Shown piece by piece: positions 12,201 through 22,800 of a stretch of 35,619 nucleotides of DNA. Below the pieces are notes generated by a model that made no database searches, was not told the origin of the DNA, and saw nothing but the letters and a program-made list of their open reading frames with translations. The position numbers and the translations under genes were made by a program. Numbering within the stretch: position 1 is the first letter of the stretch; every line of letters starts with the position of its first letter. The stretch comes from Brugia malayi (lineage: Eukaryota > Nematoda > Chromadorea > Rhabditida > Onchocercidae): NCBI RefSeq assembly GCF_000002995.4, contig NW_025062322.1:1-35619 (forward strand), read 5' to 3'.

Positions 12201-13425
12201 TAATAAACGAAAGAAAAATTTAAATAATGATGGGTACCATATAGCAAGTAAAATAGTTATTTGTTGATGACAATGATAATTGTTTATAATCAATAATAAA
12301 ACTCTTTGGAGAATAATAATTATGATTTAATAATTTCCTCTCAGTTATTTTTCAACTTTTATTTAAACCAAAATAAAATTACAAATTATCTTCAACTAAT
12401 AAGATTTATTCTAACAATTTAAAACTAAAATACCTGTTTTAATTTTAAATTGCTATTTTTCTTTTTTTTTTCCCTCTATAGTAACAATCTACATTACGTG
12501 AAACGATATCAATTCGTGTATTCTGCGTTAAATTAGCTTATTACCTCATTAAAAAAAAAATTACCTAAATTTCGCATTTTAATAAAAATACATTCTTTTT
12601 TATTTTATTTTAAATTCTCTTTGAATTCGATTTTAAAAAACCGATAATAACTGTTATTTTGCTGAGAATATATCTAGCATAATTGCTTATTTTTAATCAT
12701 AATTTATGTAATTTTTTTTCATGGCTCTAATAAATTAATTTTAGCATCCTGCAACAATAACAGGTTTCATTATTGCCAGTTATTTGTTTATTAGTTATTT
12801 GGAACTTTCAATTGCTGCATTTATCGAATTAATTGTCCAAGCTATTTGGCCAATATTACATGCTATGCTTCTCTTCATCGGACGTCTTTCCATAAATTTT
12901 AGCTCATTTATGCATTCTTCCGATGATGTTATTAAGGTTAACAAATTTAGTCCAATATTTATTCAAAAAAAAAAATGTCTAAAATTTTAGGCCAATTATC
13001 ATAAATTGCAAGGGCAATAAAAATAAAGTTATTCCATCGTCTAATTGAGCTTATTTATGCATAACTTTTTTTGAATTATTTTAATCTAGCAAAATTATTT
13101 TCAAAAATTAAACATTAATATGGAAAGAAATAATCCATGATTACGCATTTTCGTTTACTATAATAGAAGAAAGTGCGCTGTTTATTATAGAACAGAAGAA
13201 CTGTAATAATCAGTTTTGCATTGCAAATAATGATGAAAAAAGATTGGAATTATTGGTAGCTATTTATTACAAGTGATATTGTCAATATGATAAGAATGAG
13301 GAAGAGTATTTTTACAGGGAGCATACTGTGATATGGCAGAGATTTGGTGCAGACATTTTCAAATGATGTGTGCCGATCAGTGTTCATTTTTTAGTATGGC
13401 AGTGGAACGATTAAGAGCAAATTAA
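8440..13425 (+). CDS. Spliced host gene, membrane protein of unknown function
   Basis: Exons joined by AG/GT sites with matching phases: 8440-8456 (weak), 8503-8616, 9569-9638, 9752-9835, 10219-10316, 11081-11225 (or from 11090), 11545-11598 (or to 11646), 12062-12164, 12745-12936 and 13318-13425 with a TAA stop. From 8503 this gives about 320 codons. The N-terminal half is polar and serine-rich. Exon 11081-11225 has a strongly basic run (RNYRKRQRHSRKSSRRHRS). Exon 12745-12936 encodes two hydrophobic stretches, around GFIIASYLFISYL and IVQAIWPILHAMLLFIG, which are likely membrane segments. The last exon is Cys/Met-rich and ends VERLRAN. AATAAA at 13464-13469 is a possible poly(A) signal. The true start is not found: the first exon may be the one at 6361 with a missing linker exon. 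I do not recognise the family. The last three exons are the strongest. Confidence 0.7.
9180..9219. repeat. (TA)n microsatellite
   Basis: An uninterrupted TA dinucleotide run of about 38 bp, in the predicted intron between exons 8503-8616 and 9569-9638. Confidence 0.95.
10119..10182 (-). repeat. Intronic segment present inverted at 15001 and 15391
   Basis: The sequence from TAAAATATGGATGAATGTTT through ACATTCTATA is the reverse complement of 15001-15062 and 15391-15452, nearly base for base over about 62 bp. It lies in the predicted intron between exons 9752-9835 and 10219-10316. In both other places it abuts the gag sequence. Confidence 0.95.
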
Positions 13426-15000
13426 AATTAAACTTTAAGCAAAAGAAAAAATACGATGCGAAGAATAAATTTATTCTTTTCATTTACTGACGAAGAATAA
13501 ATTTATTCTTTCCATTTACTGATTGTTTTATTTGATATTGTAAATAATAAATCAACACATACTATCATAATTTTGATTTTGTTTTTATGATAAATATTTC
13601 AAATTGATTGATGTAAAAATAAAATTAATCTTCGAAATCATTAAATAGACTATTTTTTGAAAACTACATTTTAATATTTGTGAGCTTATGTCAACAAATT
13701 TTATTATTCAGAACAGTATAGCTTCGAATCAGTGGTTTGCATCAAATTCAACAAAACTATTTCTCACATTCTTAATACATATTTCTCATACTCAGTCATT
13801 AGATATTTTAATGGAATATTTCTAATTGTGCTAAATAACACATAAATTATTTTACCAATTAATTTTAAATAGAACTACATTTCTGCTATTACGTAATATA
13901 TATATAATATTATTTTTTTTTTTTTTTTTTTTTTTTTTTTGTTTTGAAACCTTATTTTCTGTTTCTCTGGTTTTGATCTTTCACATAAATGATGTATCCA
14001 CTATTTTTGAAATCTGACATTTAGAAAAAACAAACAGACATAATTTTTTACAGATAGAATTAATTTTCATTATAATATTATATTTTTTGTCGAAATATCA
14101 TTGAAATTAGAGCATAATGTTTACATTAACAAACATTAACCTCATTAATACTATATAATTTTCAGTAAAAAAAATATCACAATACCAATTATTGGAATAT
14201 AAAAAAATTCCAATAATTGATATTGTACGAATTTAATTTTATTTGTAATGGAAAAACACAAAAATCATATCACGTAGTATAATAAGATAAACACCTTCTT
14301 TAAAAAAAGAAAAAGGAAAATAGTTGAAATGAAAAAATATTATAAAAAAAATAAGAGAAATTAATACTGGACTAAGTATTAAAGTAAATTGAATTTGATT
14401 AAAGTAAAATAGCAATTAAATTTACATGAAATTCATTTTGAGTAAGAAGTTTTTAGATTTGGGAAAGTTTTATCTTGAATAGAATTTCATTATTATTAGA
14501 ACATTTTGCAGAAATAATTGCTATGACCTTTATTTATTCCTTCCCTCCATCCTGTCATGTCCCCTCTCCCTTCCTATATATTTCTACTTATTTATCACTG
14601 TTACTATACGTAAAGTTCGTCATATGTTCATACGCTTAAGAAATTGCTTCAAAGTATAAATTTTCTATTAAAGAATATTTTTTTTAATTATAAAAAATAG
14701 TTAATTATTGCTGAGAATACATTCATGCAAAGTGTATATAATACCATAATTTTGTTTTTCCGATATTCTTGTTTTCTCCAGTACCGGAATTTCAGCAATT
14801 TCATCTTATATGCATGCTCATTGTATACGTTATATTTATTGTATATTTCTGGTATTTGTATACCTGTATGCTTTTTGTATATATTTTTTTATAGTATATG
14901 TGTGTACTTATTGTATTCGTATACTTATTATGTGTACTCGTATACTTATTATGTATGTATGTTCATTATTTACATTATGTTTGTTGTGTATGCGTTTTTT
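13426..15000. other. AT-rich 3' flank, no gene seen
   Basis: Holds the likely poly(A) signal of the upstream gene, a poly-T run at about 13912-13940, a pyrimidine-rich patch near 14535-14575, and a small tandem repeat near 14915-14960 (CGTATACTTATTATGTGTACT, about two units). The open frames at 14725-15021 are low-complexity Tyr/Ile/Cys-rich translations of this repeat and are not supported as genes. Confidence 0.5.
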
Positions 15001-15062
15001 TATAGAATGTTAAGAAAATAAATGAAAAGTGACCAAGAATAAGAAACATTCATCCATATTTT
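15001..15062 (+). repeat. Inverted copy of host intron segment, joined to gag
   Basis: Reverse complement of 10119-10182 with one difference (TTAAGAAAAT for TTAAAAAAAT). It is fused to the gag piece through a shared TTTTAA. Confidence 0.95.
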
Positions 15063-15317
15063 AAGTTTTGATCGACTTCATCCTTGTGCATTGTCAGTGT
15101 TATTATCGCTTCCTTTCCTTCGTGTAATAATTGAAATATTCCTTGGTCACCTTCTGTTACTGTTTTGTATTTTTCTTCCTCTTCTCTTCTTTTCATCGTG
15201 ACGATTTGTTGAGTATATGTGAACCATTTATCGTTGATAGATTCAAGCGTAGTCACGCATAATTGGATTCTTCGAAGTTTATCTTCTAACACTCTTTTTC
15301 TTATCACATAAAAATCT
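15059..15317 (-). pseudogene. Extra partial copy of BEL/Pao gag
   Basis: An internal gag piece of about 85 codons, matching 15449-15709 and 4543-4803. It has one glutamate codon fewer in the EEEEKYK run. Both ends are abrupt: the inverted host intron segment on the left, and on the right ACATGTTGTTTGCGG, from a small repeat of about 28 bp (GAAAAATCTACATGTTGTTT, about 15325-15390). It has no start and no downstream domains. Confidence 0.9.
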
Positions 15318-15390
15318 ACATGTTGTTTGCGGATTTTTACATGAAAAATCTACATGTTGTTTTATAGAATGAAAAATCTACATGTTGTTT

Positions 15391-15452
15391 TATAGAATGT
15401 TAAAAAAATAAATGAAAAGTGACCAAGAATAAGAAACATTCATCCATATTTT
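15391..15452 (+). repeat. Second inverted copy of host intron segment, joined to gag
   Basis: Same 62-bp segment as 15001-15062, here an exact reverse complement of the intronic copy over the part compared. It again ends at the TTTTAA shared with gag, so the composite of intron segment plus gag has been tandemly repeated about 390 bp apart. Confidence 0.95.
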
Positions 15453-15863
15453 AAGTTTTGATCGACTTCATCCTTGTGCATTGTCAGTGTTATTATCGCT
15501 TCCTTTCCTTCGTGTAATAATTGAAATATTCCTTGGTCACCTTCTGTTACTGTTTTGTATTTTTCTTCTTCTTCTTCTCTTCTTTTCATCGTGACGATTT
15601 GTTGAGTATATGTGAACCATTTATCGTTGATAGATTCAAGCGTAGTCACGCATAATTGGATTCTTCGAAGTTTATCTTCTAACACTCTTTTTCTTATCAC
15701 ATAAAAATCTTCTTTTTCTTCTATTGTCATATTTGGATCTGGAAATTTGATCTCCAGTTGATTTACTTCTTTAAGAAGACTGACTAACCTTTCCTTTGCC
15801 GGTTGAAAGCTCGCGATAATGTGGCTTGACTTGTTCCCGGCTCGTGGCACCAAAAAATTATTT
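15449..15863 (-). pseudogene. BEL/Pao gag N-terminal fragment, duplicated copy
   Basis: Nearly identical to the gag start of the copy at 4.5-5.0 kb, including the PBS-proximal region and the KRREEEEEKYK run. The open frame begins in the LTR at 15907 and is cut at 15449, where the inverted host intron segment begins. Nothing downstream of the N-terminal coiled region remains, so it cannot encode a working Gag. Confidence 0.9.
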
Positions 15864-16726
15864 TGTCGTGAAAGGTTGTCTGTTGGTTGATATTCGAATT
15901 GTTGCAATACAGTAGGAAGATTAATAAACCTTTATTTTTCGAAAATGTAGTATTAATAAACAGAGCAGTAAAATAAAAGAGAAGAAATTTATATTAAAGA
16001 AGAAGATTGGAGGAATTGATATTGGTTAACAAAGTAGTAGTCGACAATGATGATAATGATAATGAATGTGAAAAAATTAACCCGGTTTGTTTGTTAGAAT
16101 TGAATTTATATGAGTAAGGATTGGGCGTGTCTAGGATAAAAATCATATATGTAAAGAATTGAAAGTGTTTTACAATGAAAAGATTAGATGAAAGCTAATT
16201 ACAATTTTACAGTAAAATTATATGTGTAAAGAATTGGAAGTGTTTTACAACGAAAAGATTAGATGAAAGCTAATTACAATTTTACAGTAAAATTATATGT
16301 GTAAAGAATTGGAAGTGTTTTACAATGAAAAGAAGAGATGATTTATGATAGTATGAAATTAGTTAGGAGTTTTTCGCGAAATTATAATTCGCGACAGGAG
16401 TGGTTTATAATTAGAATTTTTATACAAAGGATAAATTGTCTAGACATTATAGCAAGTAACTTTAACAATAGGTTTTACAATGAATATCACAATGAATTGA
16501 ATGGATATCACGAAAGAAAGTACAATGAGTTGTCTAGACATTATGATAAGTGGCTACTATGAGTTGCAATAAACACTACATGATAGATGCTCATTGTATA
16601 TGAATTGATATAAGATCAAAAGTCAATTAAACCATTACGATGAATTGTAAAAGACATCAATGGATTAAGCTATATTAAGCATTGTTAACATTTATTTAGT
16701 GCTTCGCGATGTTAAAATCTGCGATA
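15864..16726 (-). repeat. LTR of second BEL/Pao family, duplicated copy
   Basis: Copy of 4958-5820 at offset 10906, including the 75-bp internal repeats and the TTCGCGATGTTAAAATCTGC end. The host flank beyond it is also duplicated. This copy therefore arose by duplication of a segment that already contained the insertion, and is not an independent insertion. Confidence 0.75.
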
Positions 16727-17265
16727 GTTGTATCGTTACTAATTTGATTTCCGAACTACTAAAATTATGAGCAATTGAATTGCTATCATATTGCTCGTTT
16801 TTTTTTGCTCTAATTTTTTATAATCAACTTTTGTTGGTAGTAAAACTAGATCCTGTGCAGCAATACATTCAACGTTTAATACATCATTCATATTACGATG
16901 AATTGGTCGCCCAATGATATGTGGAATGGACTGAATTAAATTTTTTCAACGAAAAAATCCTATAAATAGATTGTATATATTTAGTTCAAGTTTTTAACTT
17001 TTCATGCGTTTCTTTTTTTTTTTTTTTTTTTAACTTTTCATTTCAAGCTATTCATCAGTTCTTATATATAAATCTATCTTTTCACTTATTGATCATTACC
17101 TCTAATTTCTTCCTTGTTGAACAATAGGAACAATCTACACGGTTGAGTGAGATTAGCCTTATAACTTAACTAATATGAATGATTCGGAATGAGACCTTAT
17201 AATTAAATGGTGTTAATGTGTTCTATTGTAGATCGCCTAATCTGGATATCTATCTTTCAGCACTG

Positions 17266-17313
17266 ATGATGGATGTATCGGACATCGGCAACTTAGCATC
17301 TGATAGTTCCGCG
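17266..17313 (+). pseudogene. Duplicated copy of the candidate first exon
   Basis: Identical to 6361-6408, with the same acceptor-like TCTTTCAG upstream and GTATGT donor downstream. No downstream exons follow, since the duplication ends at 17686 and satellite begins. It is a stranded 5' exon and probably non-functional. Confidence 0.6.
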
Positions 17314-17686
17314 GTATGTCTATTAGGATTGCGTACTAGTAGCAGTTGAAAATTTTGGATTGATTTAGATATTTTGCTTAGTTCAGTAAAGCTTCTTTGA
17401 TTGTGTTTGATATTTTTTTTTTTTTTTTTTTTTTTTCAAAATAACTCGTCACACTATTTCGTTTTACTTCATTCTTTACGGGTTGACATCTCAAAGCAAC
17501 AAATCTCCCTACACCTTCACAGGGTGCCACTCGTAAACAATGCCTGCAACAGCAGCAAACTGCTGATCAGCTAGCTGTATCAGCTGCGGTTGCCACTGCA
17601 CAACCAACAGCAGCAAATGGGCGGTGCTATTGGCTGTGATGTCGATCCATTTCCATAATCTGCATACGCAAGCACCTGAGCTACTG

Positions 17687-19398
17687 ATAATTTTTTATCT
17701 GCAGAGAAATGATATGAGTTAATGAATTAAAATGTCTTCTGATCTTGTAATATTGGTAGAGAAATGGTATGAGTAGATGAATTTATCAAAATATCTTCTT
17801 GTGATATTTTTATATCTGCAAAAAAATGATGTGAGTTAATGAATTAATCAAAATATCTTCTAGTGATACTGTTATATCTGGAGAGAAATGGTACGAGTTA
17901 ATGAATTATTCAAAATGCCTTCTAATGATATTGTTGCATCTGTGGAGAAATGGTATGAGTTAATGAATTAATCAAAATGCCTTCTAGTGATATTGTTACA
18001 TCTGTAGAGAAATGGGACGAGTTAATGAATTAATCAAAATGTCTCCTAGTGATATTGTTATATCTGGAGAGAAATGGGACGAGGGAAATGGTAGGAGTTA
18101 ATGAATTAATCAAAATGTCTTCTAGTGATATTGTAAAATCAGTAGAGTAATGTTATGAGTTAATGAATTAATCAAAATGTCTTCTAGTGATATTGTTATA
18201 TCTGCAGAGAAATGGTATGAGTAGATGAATTTATCAAAATATCTTTTAGTGATATTTTTATATCTGTAGAGAAATAGAGGAAATGGTACGAGTTAATGAA
18301 TTAATCAAAATACCTTCTAGTGATATTGTTATATCTGGAGAGAAATGGTACGAGTTAATGAATTAATCAAAATGTCTTCTAGTGATATTGTTATATCTGT
18401 AGAGAAATGGTATGAGTTAATGAAGTAATCAAAACGTCTTCTAGTGATATTGTTATATCTGTAGAGAAATGGTATGAGTTAATGAAGTAATCAAAACGTC
18501 TTCTAGTGATATTGTTATATATGCAGAGAAGGGGAATGAATTAATCAAAATGTTTTCTAGTGATCTTGTTATATCTGTAGAGATATGGTATGAGTTAATG
18601 AAGTAATCAAAACGTCTTCTAGTGATATTGTTATATCTGTAGAGAAGGGGAATGAATTAATCAAAATGTCTTCTAGTGATATTGTTATATCTGTAGAGAA
18701 GGGGAATGAATTAATCAAAATGTCTTCTAGTGATAATGTTATATCTGTAGAGAAATGGTATGAGTTAATGAAGTAATCAAAACGTCTTCTAGTGATATTG
18801 TTATATCTGTAGAGAAATGGTATGAGTTAATGAAGTAATCAAAATGTCTTCTAGTGATATTGTTATATCTGTAGAGAAATGGGACGAGGGAAATGGTACG
18901 AATTAATGAATTAATCAAAATGTCTTCTAGTGATATTGTTATATCTGTAGAGAAATGGGACGAGGGAAATGGTACGAGTTAATGAATTAATCAAAATGTC
19001 TTCTAGTGATATTGTTATATCTGCAGAGAAATGGTATGAGTAATGAATTAATCAAAATATCTTCTAGTGATATTGTTATATCTGCAGAGAAATGGTATGA
19101 GTTAATGAATTAATCAAAATGTCTTCTAGTGATCTTGTTATATTGGTAAAGAAATGGTATGAGTTAGTGAATTAATCAAAATATCTTCTAGTGATCTTGT
19201 TATATCTGTAGAGAAATGATGTGAGTTAGTGAAGTAATCAAAATACCTTCTAGTGATATTGTTATATTTGCAGAGAAATGGTATGAGTTAATGAATTAAT
19301 CAAAATGTCTTCTAGTGATCTTGTTATATTTGCAGAGAAATGTCATGAGTTAATCAAAATGTCTTCTAGTGGTATTGTTATATTTGCAGAGAAATGGT
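17687..19398 (-). repeat. 62-bp satellite array, inverted orientation
   Basis: Same family as 1-3877, read on the opposite strand: TCTGTAGAGAAATGG, then GAGTTAATGAA, TAATCAAAA(T/C)GTCTTCTAGTG and ATATTGTTATA. The unit is again about 62 bp, with shortened AAGGGGAATGAATTAATC variants and a GGGACGAGGGAAATGG insertion in several units. Roughly 28 units by length. The left end abuts the segmental duplication. The right end abuts the LTR of the intact retrotransposon with at most one intervening base. Confidence 0.97.
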
Positions 19399-19890
19399 TG
19401 TAGTGGAAGCAAAAATGTTTTTGGAAACAACCTTTATGATTTGGTTAAATTGTTATTCGGGGGAGAAGTTTGATGTCAGGGAGATGTGTTGGATGCCAGC
19501 TAAATATTTGGGCAACAATTGAATAAACTGATTCGGAGGATTGGATGATTTTTAAACTGATCTAATTGACAATAGTATGGTTATAAAATCTACATTGATG
19601 TTAGACAATGATCCAAACAAAGGAGAGGAGGTGCTTGCATGGGCACCAGTTGCTAATAAAGAGCTTATTAGATAACCGCATGATTATGATAGCTAACAAA
19701 GAACAATGTAGATATCCTCATGATTGTAAGGATTGCTAACAAAGAACGATGTAAATTGTTTCAATATGTAGAAGCATAAATTTGGAAACAAAGAGTCCGA
19801 AGTATAAGCATTATTTGCGGAAATTACGTAGATATCTTTACTACAATTTGCAACTCATATTTTTAGATCGCGATATTAAAATCCGCGACA
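19399..19890 (-). repeat. 3' LTR of the BEL/Pao element
   Basis: 492 bp, with TGT...ACA ends (TGTAGTGG to CCGCGACA on the plus strand). It overlaps the last codons of the polyprotein, whose stop lies at 19863-19865. It differs from the 5' LTR mainly in A-run lengths and around AATAAACTGATTCGG versus AATAAAAATTCGG. Confidence 0.95.
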
Positions 19891-22800
19891 CTCCCGACCG
19901 AAGGAGCTAAATGCTTTAGTTCGTTGGACAGCTTTGGTTGATTGCTTCGCCTTATAGCGCTTCTAGTTCGTAGAGCAATTGGTTCTTGTTCATTGACATT
20001 TTGCACTGATTTGTTAAACATTGTTGGTTGAGGGTCAATTTCCTCACCTTTGACTTCCAGTGGGTATAACATATTCACCGGTCTGTTGAGTATTTTTCCT
20101 TTCGGTAATTCTATCGAGACACTTCTCACTTCTCCATCCTTTCCTGTTTTGATTTCTCTTATTCTGGCTAGTTTCCACATGCCACGGGGAATTTCTGGTT
20201 CATTTAGTAACACAATCTCTCCCTCGTGGGGAGTTCTTTTTACTACATCTCTCGGAGAAGAGTGTTCCCTTTGTGCTCTTTCTTTAAGAGTATTTAAATA
20301 TTCCTCTTTCCATATTTCCCAGAAGGCATCGAGGGCCTTTAGTGTATTTGACCAGTATTGAATGAGTTTTTCTCTCGAATCCAATTTATGAGGGATAAAA
20401 TCATCCATTTCATTCTTGTTTTTAGCAGGCATGATTAGATGCGCATTCGGTAGTATAAAGTCAATTGGACGCAATATGATACAATCATCAAAATTTACGT
20501 AAGTTAGTGGTCGAGTATTCAAAATACTTTCCACTTCCGCTACTAGCGTAATCAATTCCCGTTCCCATAATAACTTTCTGCCGATGGCTCTTTTCATTGC
20601 CCTTTTTGTTAACCCAATAAGTCGCTCATATACTCCTCCGTTCCAAGGCGCCTTTGGTATTATATTTTTCCAGATCATTTTCCTTTCCGCTAGGAATTCA
20701 TTTAATTGTTGTTTCACAATGATTTTAAAAATTAACTGGAATTGACCAGCGTTGTCGCTTAAGATTAATTCTGGAAAGCCTCGTCTTGCTGTAAATCTTC
20801 TGAAAACATGTAAAAAGCTTTCGGCTGAAAGAGTTTCTACTACTTCTAGATGTACAGCTCTTGTTGTGAAACATGTGAATAGTGCTACCCATCTTTTTGT
20901 TAGCCCATTATCACTCCTGATATTCACAGGACCTAAATAGTCTAGTCCTACTCGCGCAAAGGGTCTTGATCTTGTGGTCCGAGATGCTGGAAGATCAGCC
21001 ATAGTTGGTAATTTGAATGGTTTAGTTGTCCAGCGTCTGCACTTCATGCACTTATTCAAGATTCGTTTGACTTCCGTTCTACCTTTTGGGATCCATATCG
21101 TCGATCTCAGATTTGAGAGTGTATGAGCAATTCCAGCATGATACAGTTGTTCATGTCGTTGCTGAATAAAGAGTTCAGTTATGGTGTTGTGTCTCGGGAG
21201 ATATATTGGGTGTAAGTTACTCTCTTTCATTTCAGAGTTAACTACGCGGCTTTTGTATCTCCATAGTTCGTTATCATAGAACAAATTCCATTTGATTATT
21301 TCATCTTTGGTAACTCCTTCTGACTGTGCTTGTTTGAATAGCACAATTTCTGACAACTCGTAATCCTGTGTTGTCAATATATTCTTTTCTTTCGTTGCCA
21401 TCTTTAGCCAAGGAATTTCCCTTTTCATTGTTAATCTTATGAATTTCAGAACCCAACCAGTTGTTCTTATTAATCTTGACCATTTGCTAAAACGACTAGC
21501 ATCTAAGATTCCGAAATGTTTGTTTATGATAATTGGTTCTGTGATGTGGGCCACAATTTCTTCATCCTGGTAATCCTCATTGTAATTGTATTTCCACTGT
21601 GGCCATTTTGATTCGTTTTCTGTTAACCACTTTGGTCCTTTCCACCAAAGATCATATCCTTTTAGTTTATTCGGAGAGATTCCTTTTGTAGCTATATCAG
21701 CTGGGTTTTGTTCACTTGGGATATATCTAAAATGGATTTTCGCCTTTCGTATTTCTTCTACCCTATTTTGTATGAACGTTGGTAGTAAACGGGAACTATT
21801 GTGAACCCAATGAAGCGCACATTGAGAATCGGACCATAAAATTGTTATCACGTCCTCAAGCTCTTTTTGTTTTAATACGAATTGTACCATTCTCACTCCG
21901 ATGAGTATTGCCAGTAATTCTAATCGAGGTATTGACATTCCTTTAATTGGCGCAATTCGGGATTTAGCAAACACTAAGAATACTTCTCTTTCTTGAGTTC
22001 GAATGTATAAAGCTGCTGAGTATGCAGCAGTTGATGCGTCAGTAAAAACATGAAATTGTACTTGCTTGGAACAATTTGTTGTGAATCTTGGTAGATCCTT
22101 TAGTTTCTTTGGCCATTCGTTCGTGAGTAATTTCCACGTGGTTTCATCTTCCTCACTTATAGTTTGATCCCATGAAAGGTTCTTTTTCCACAAAGTTTGG
22201 AGAAACAATTTGAATCTTATCAGTATAGGAACTATGAATCCTAGTGGGTCATATTGTGAGGCTACGAATTGCAATACAATTCTTTTAGTTAATTTCTTAC
22301 CAAACCATGGTTTTAACGTTACTTGAATGATATCTTGTTTGTGGTACCAATTGAGACCTAGAATTTTTTTAATTGAACTTACCTCTGCTCGATCTTGTAC
22401 CGGAAGTTTTTCATTGACTTCTTGGTCGTTAGAGAGAAATTCCCGTACATTCATTGATGCTTCATTGAATATAATTTTAATTTCCTTATAATTGGAAAGA
22501 GCTTCGTTGGTTCCTTTGGTTGGTATTATAATGTTATCGACATAGAGATTTTTCCTTAACTCGAGTGCGATTTTGCTTTTACAAGTTTCCAAATGATAAT
22601 TGAGTGTAGCGGACAATAAAAATGGAGATGATACAATTCCAAATGGAACTCGTTGGAAACGGTAACAACTTACGTTTTCTTCGTTAACTGGACTTCGAAT
22701 GTCTTTCAACCAAAGAAATCGAGTGCAGTTTCTATCTGTTGGATGCAATTCTATTTGCAAGAACGCCTTTTCTACGTCTGCTATTATTACATTTTTCATT

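Larger units (their letters stand above)
15449..17686. repeat. Segmental duplication, copy 2
   Basis: Second copy of 4543-6784. It contains the gag N-terminal part (minus strand, 15449-15863), primer-binding site, LTR (about 15864-16726), host flank, duplicated exon (17266-17313) and Gln-rich remnant. It ends at GAGCTACTG, beyond which copy 1 continues into host DNA and this copy switches to satellite. The gag part keeps an open frame of 155 codons but is truncated. Confidence 0.95.

Noticed and set aside
14725..15021. 98- and 67-codon Tyr/Ile/Cys-rich frames
   Set aside because: Translations of a TA/TGT-rich low-complexity stretch with a small tandem repeat; overlapping frames are equally open.
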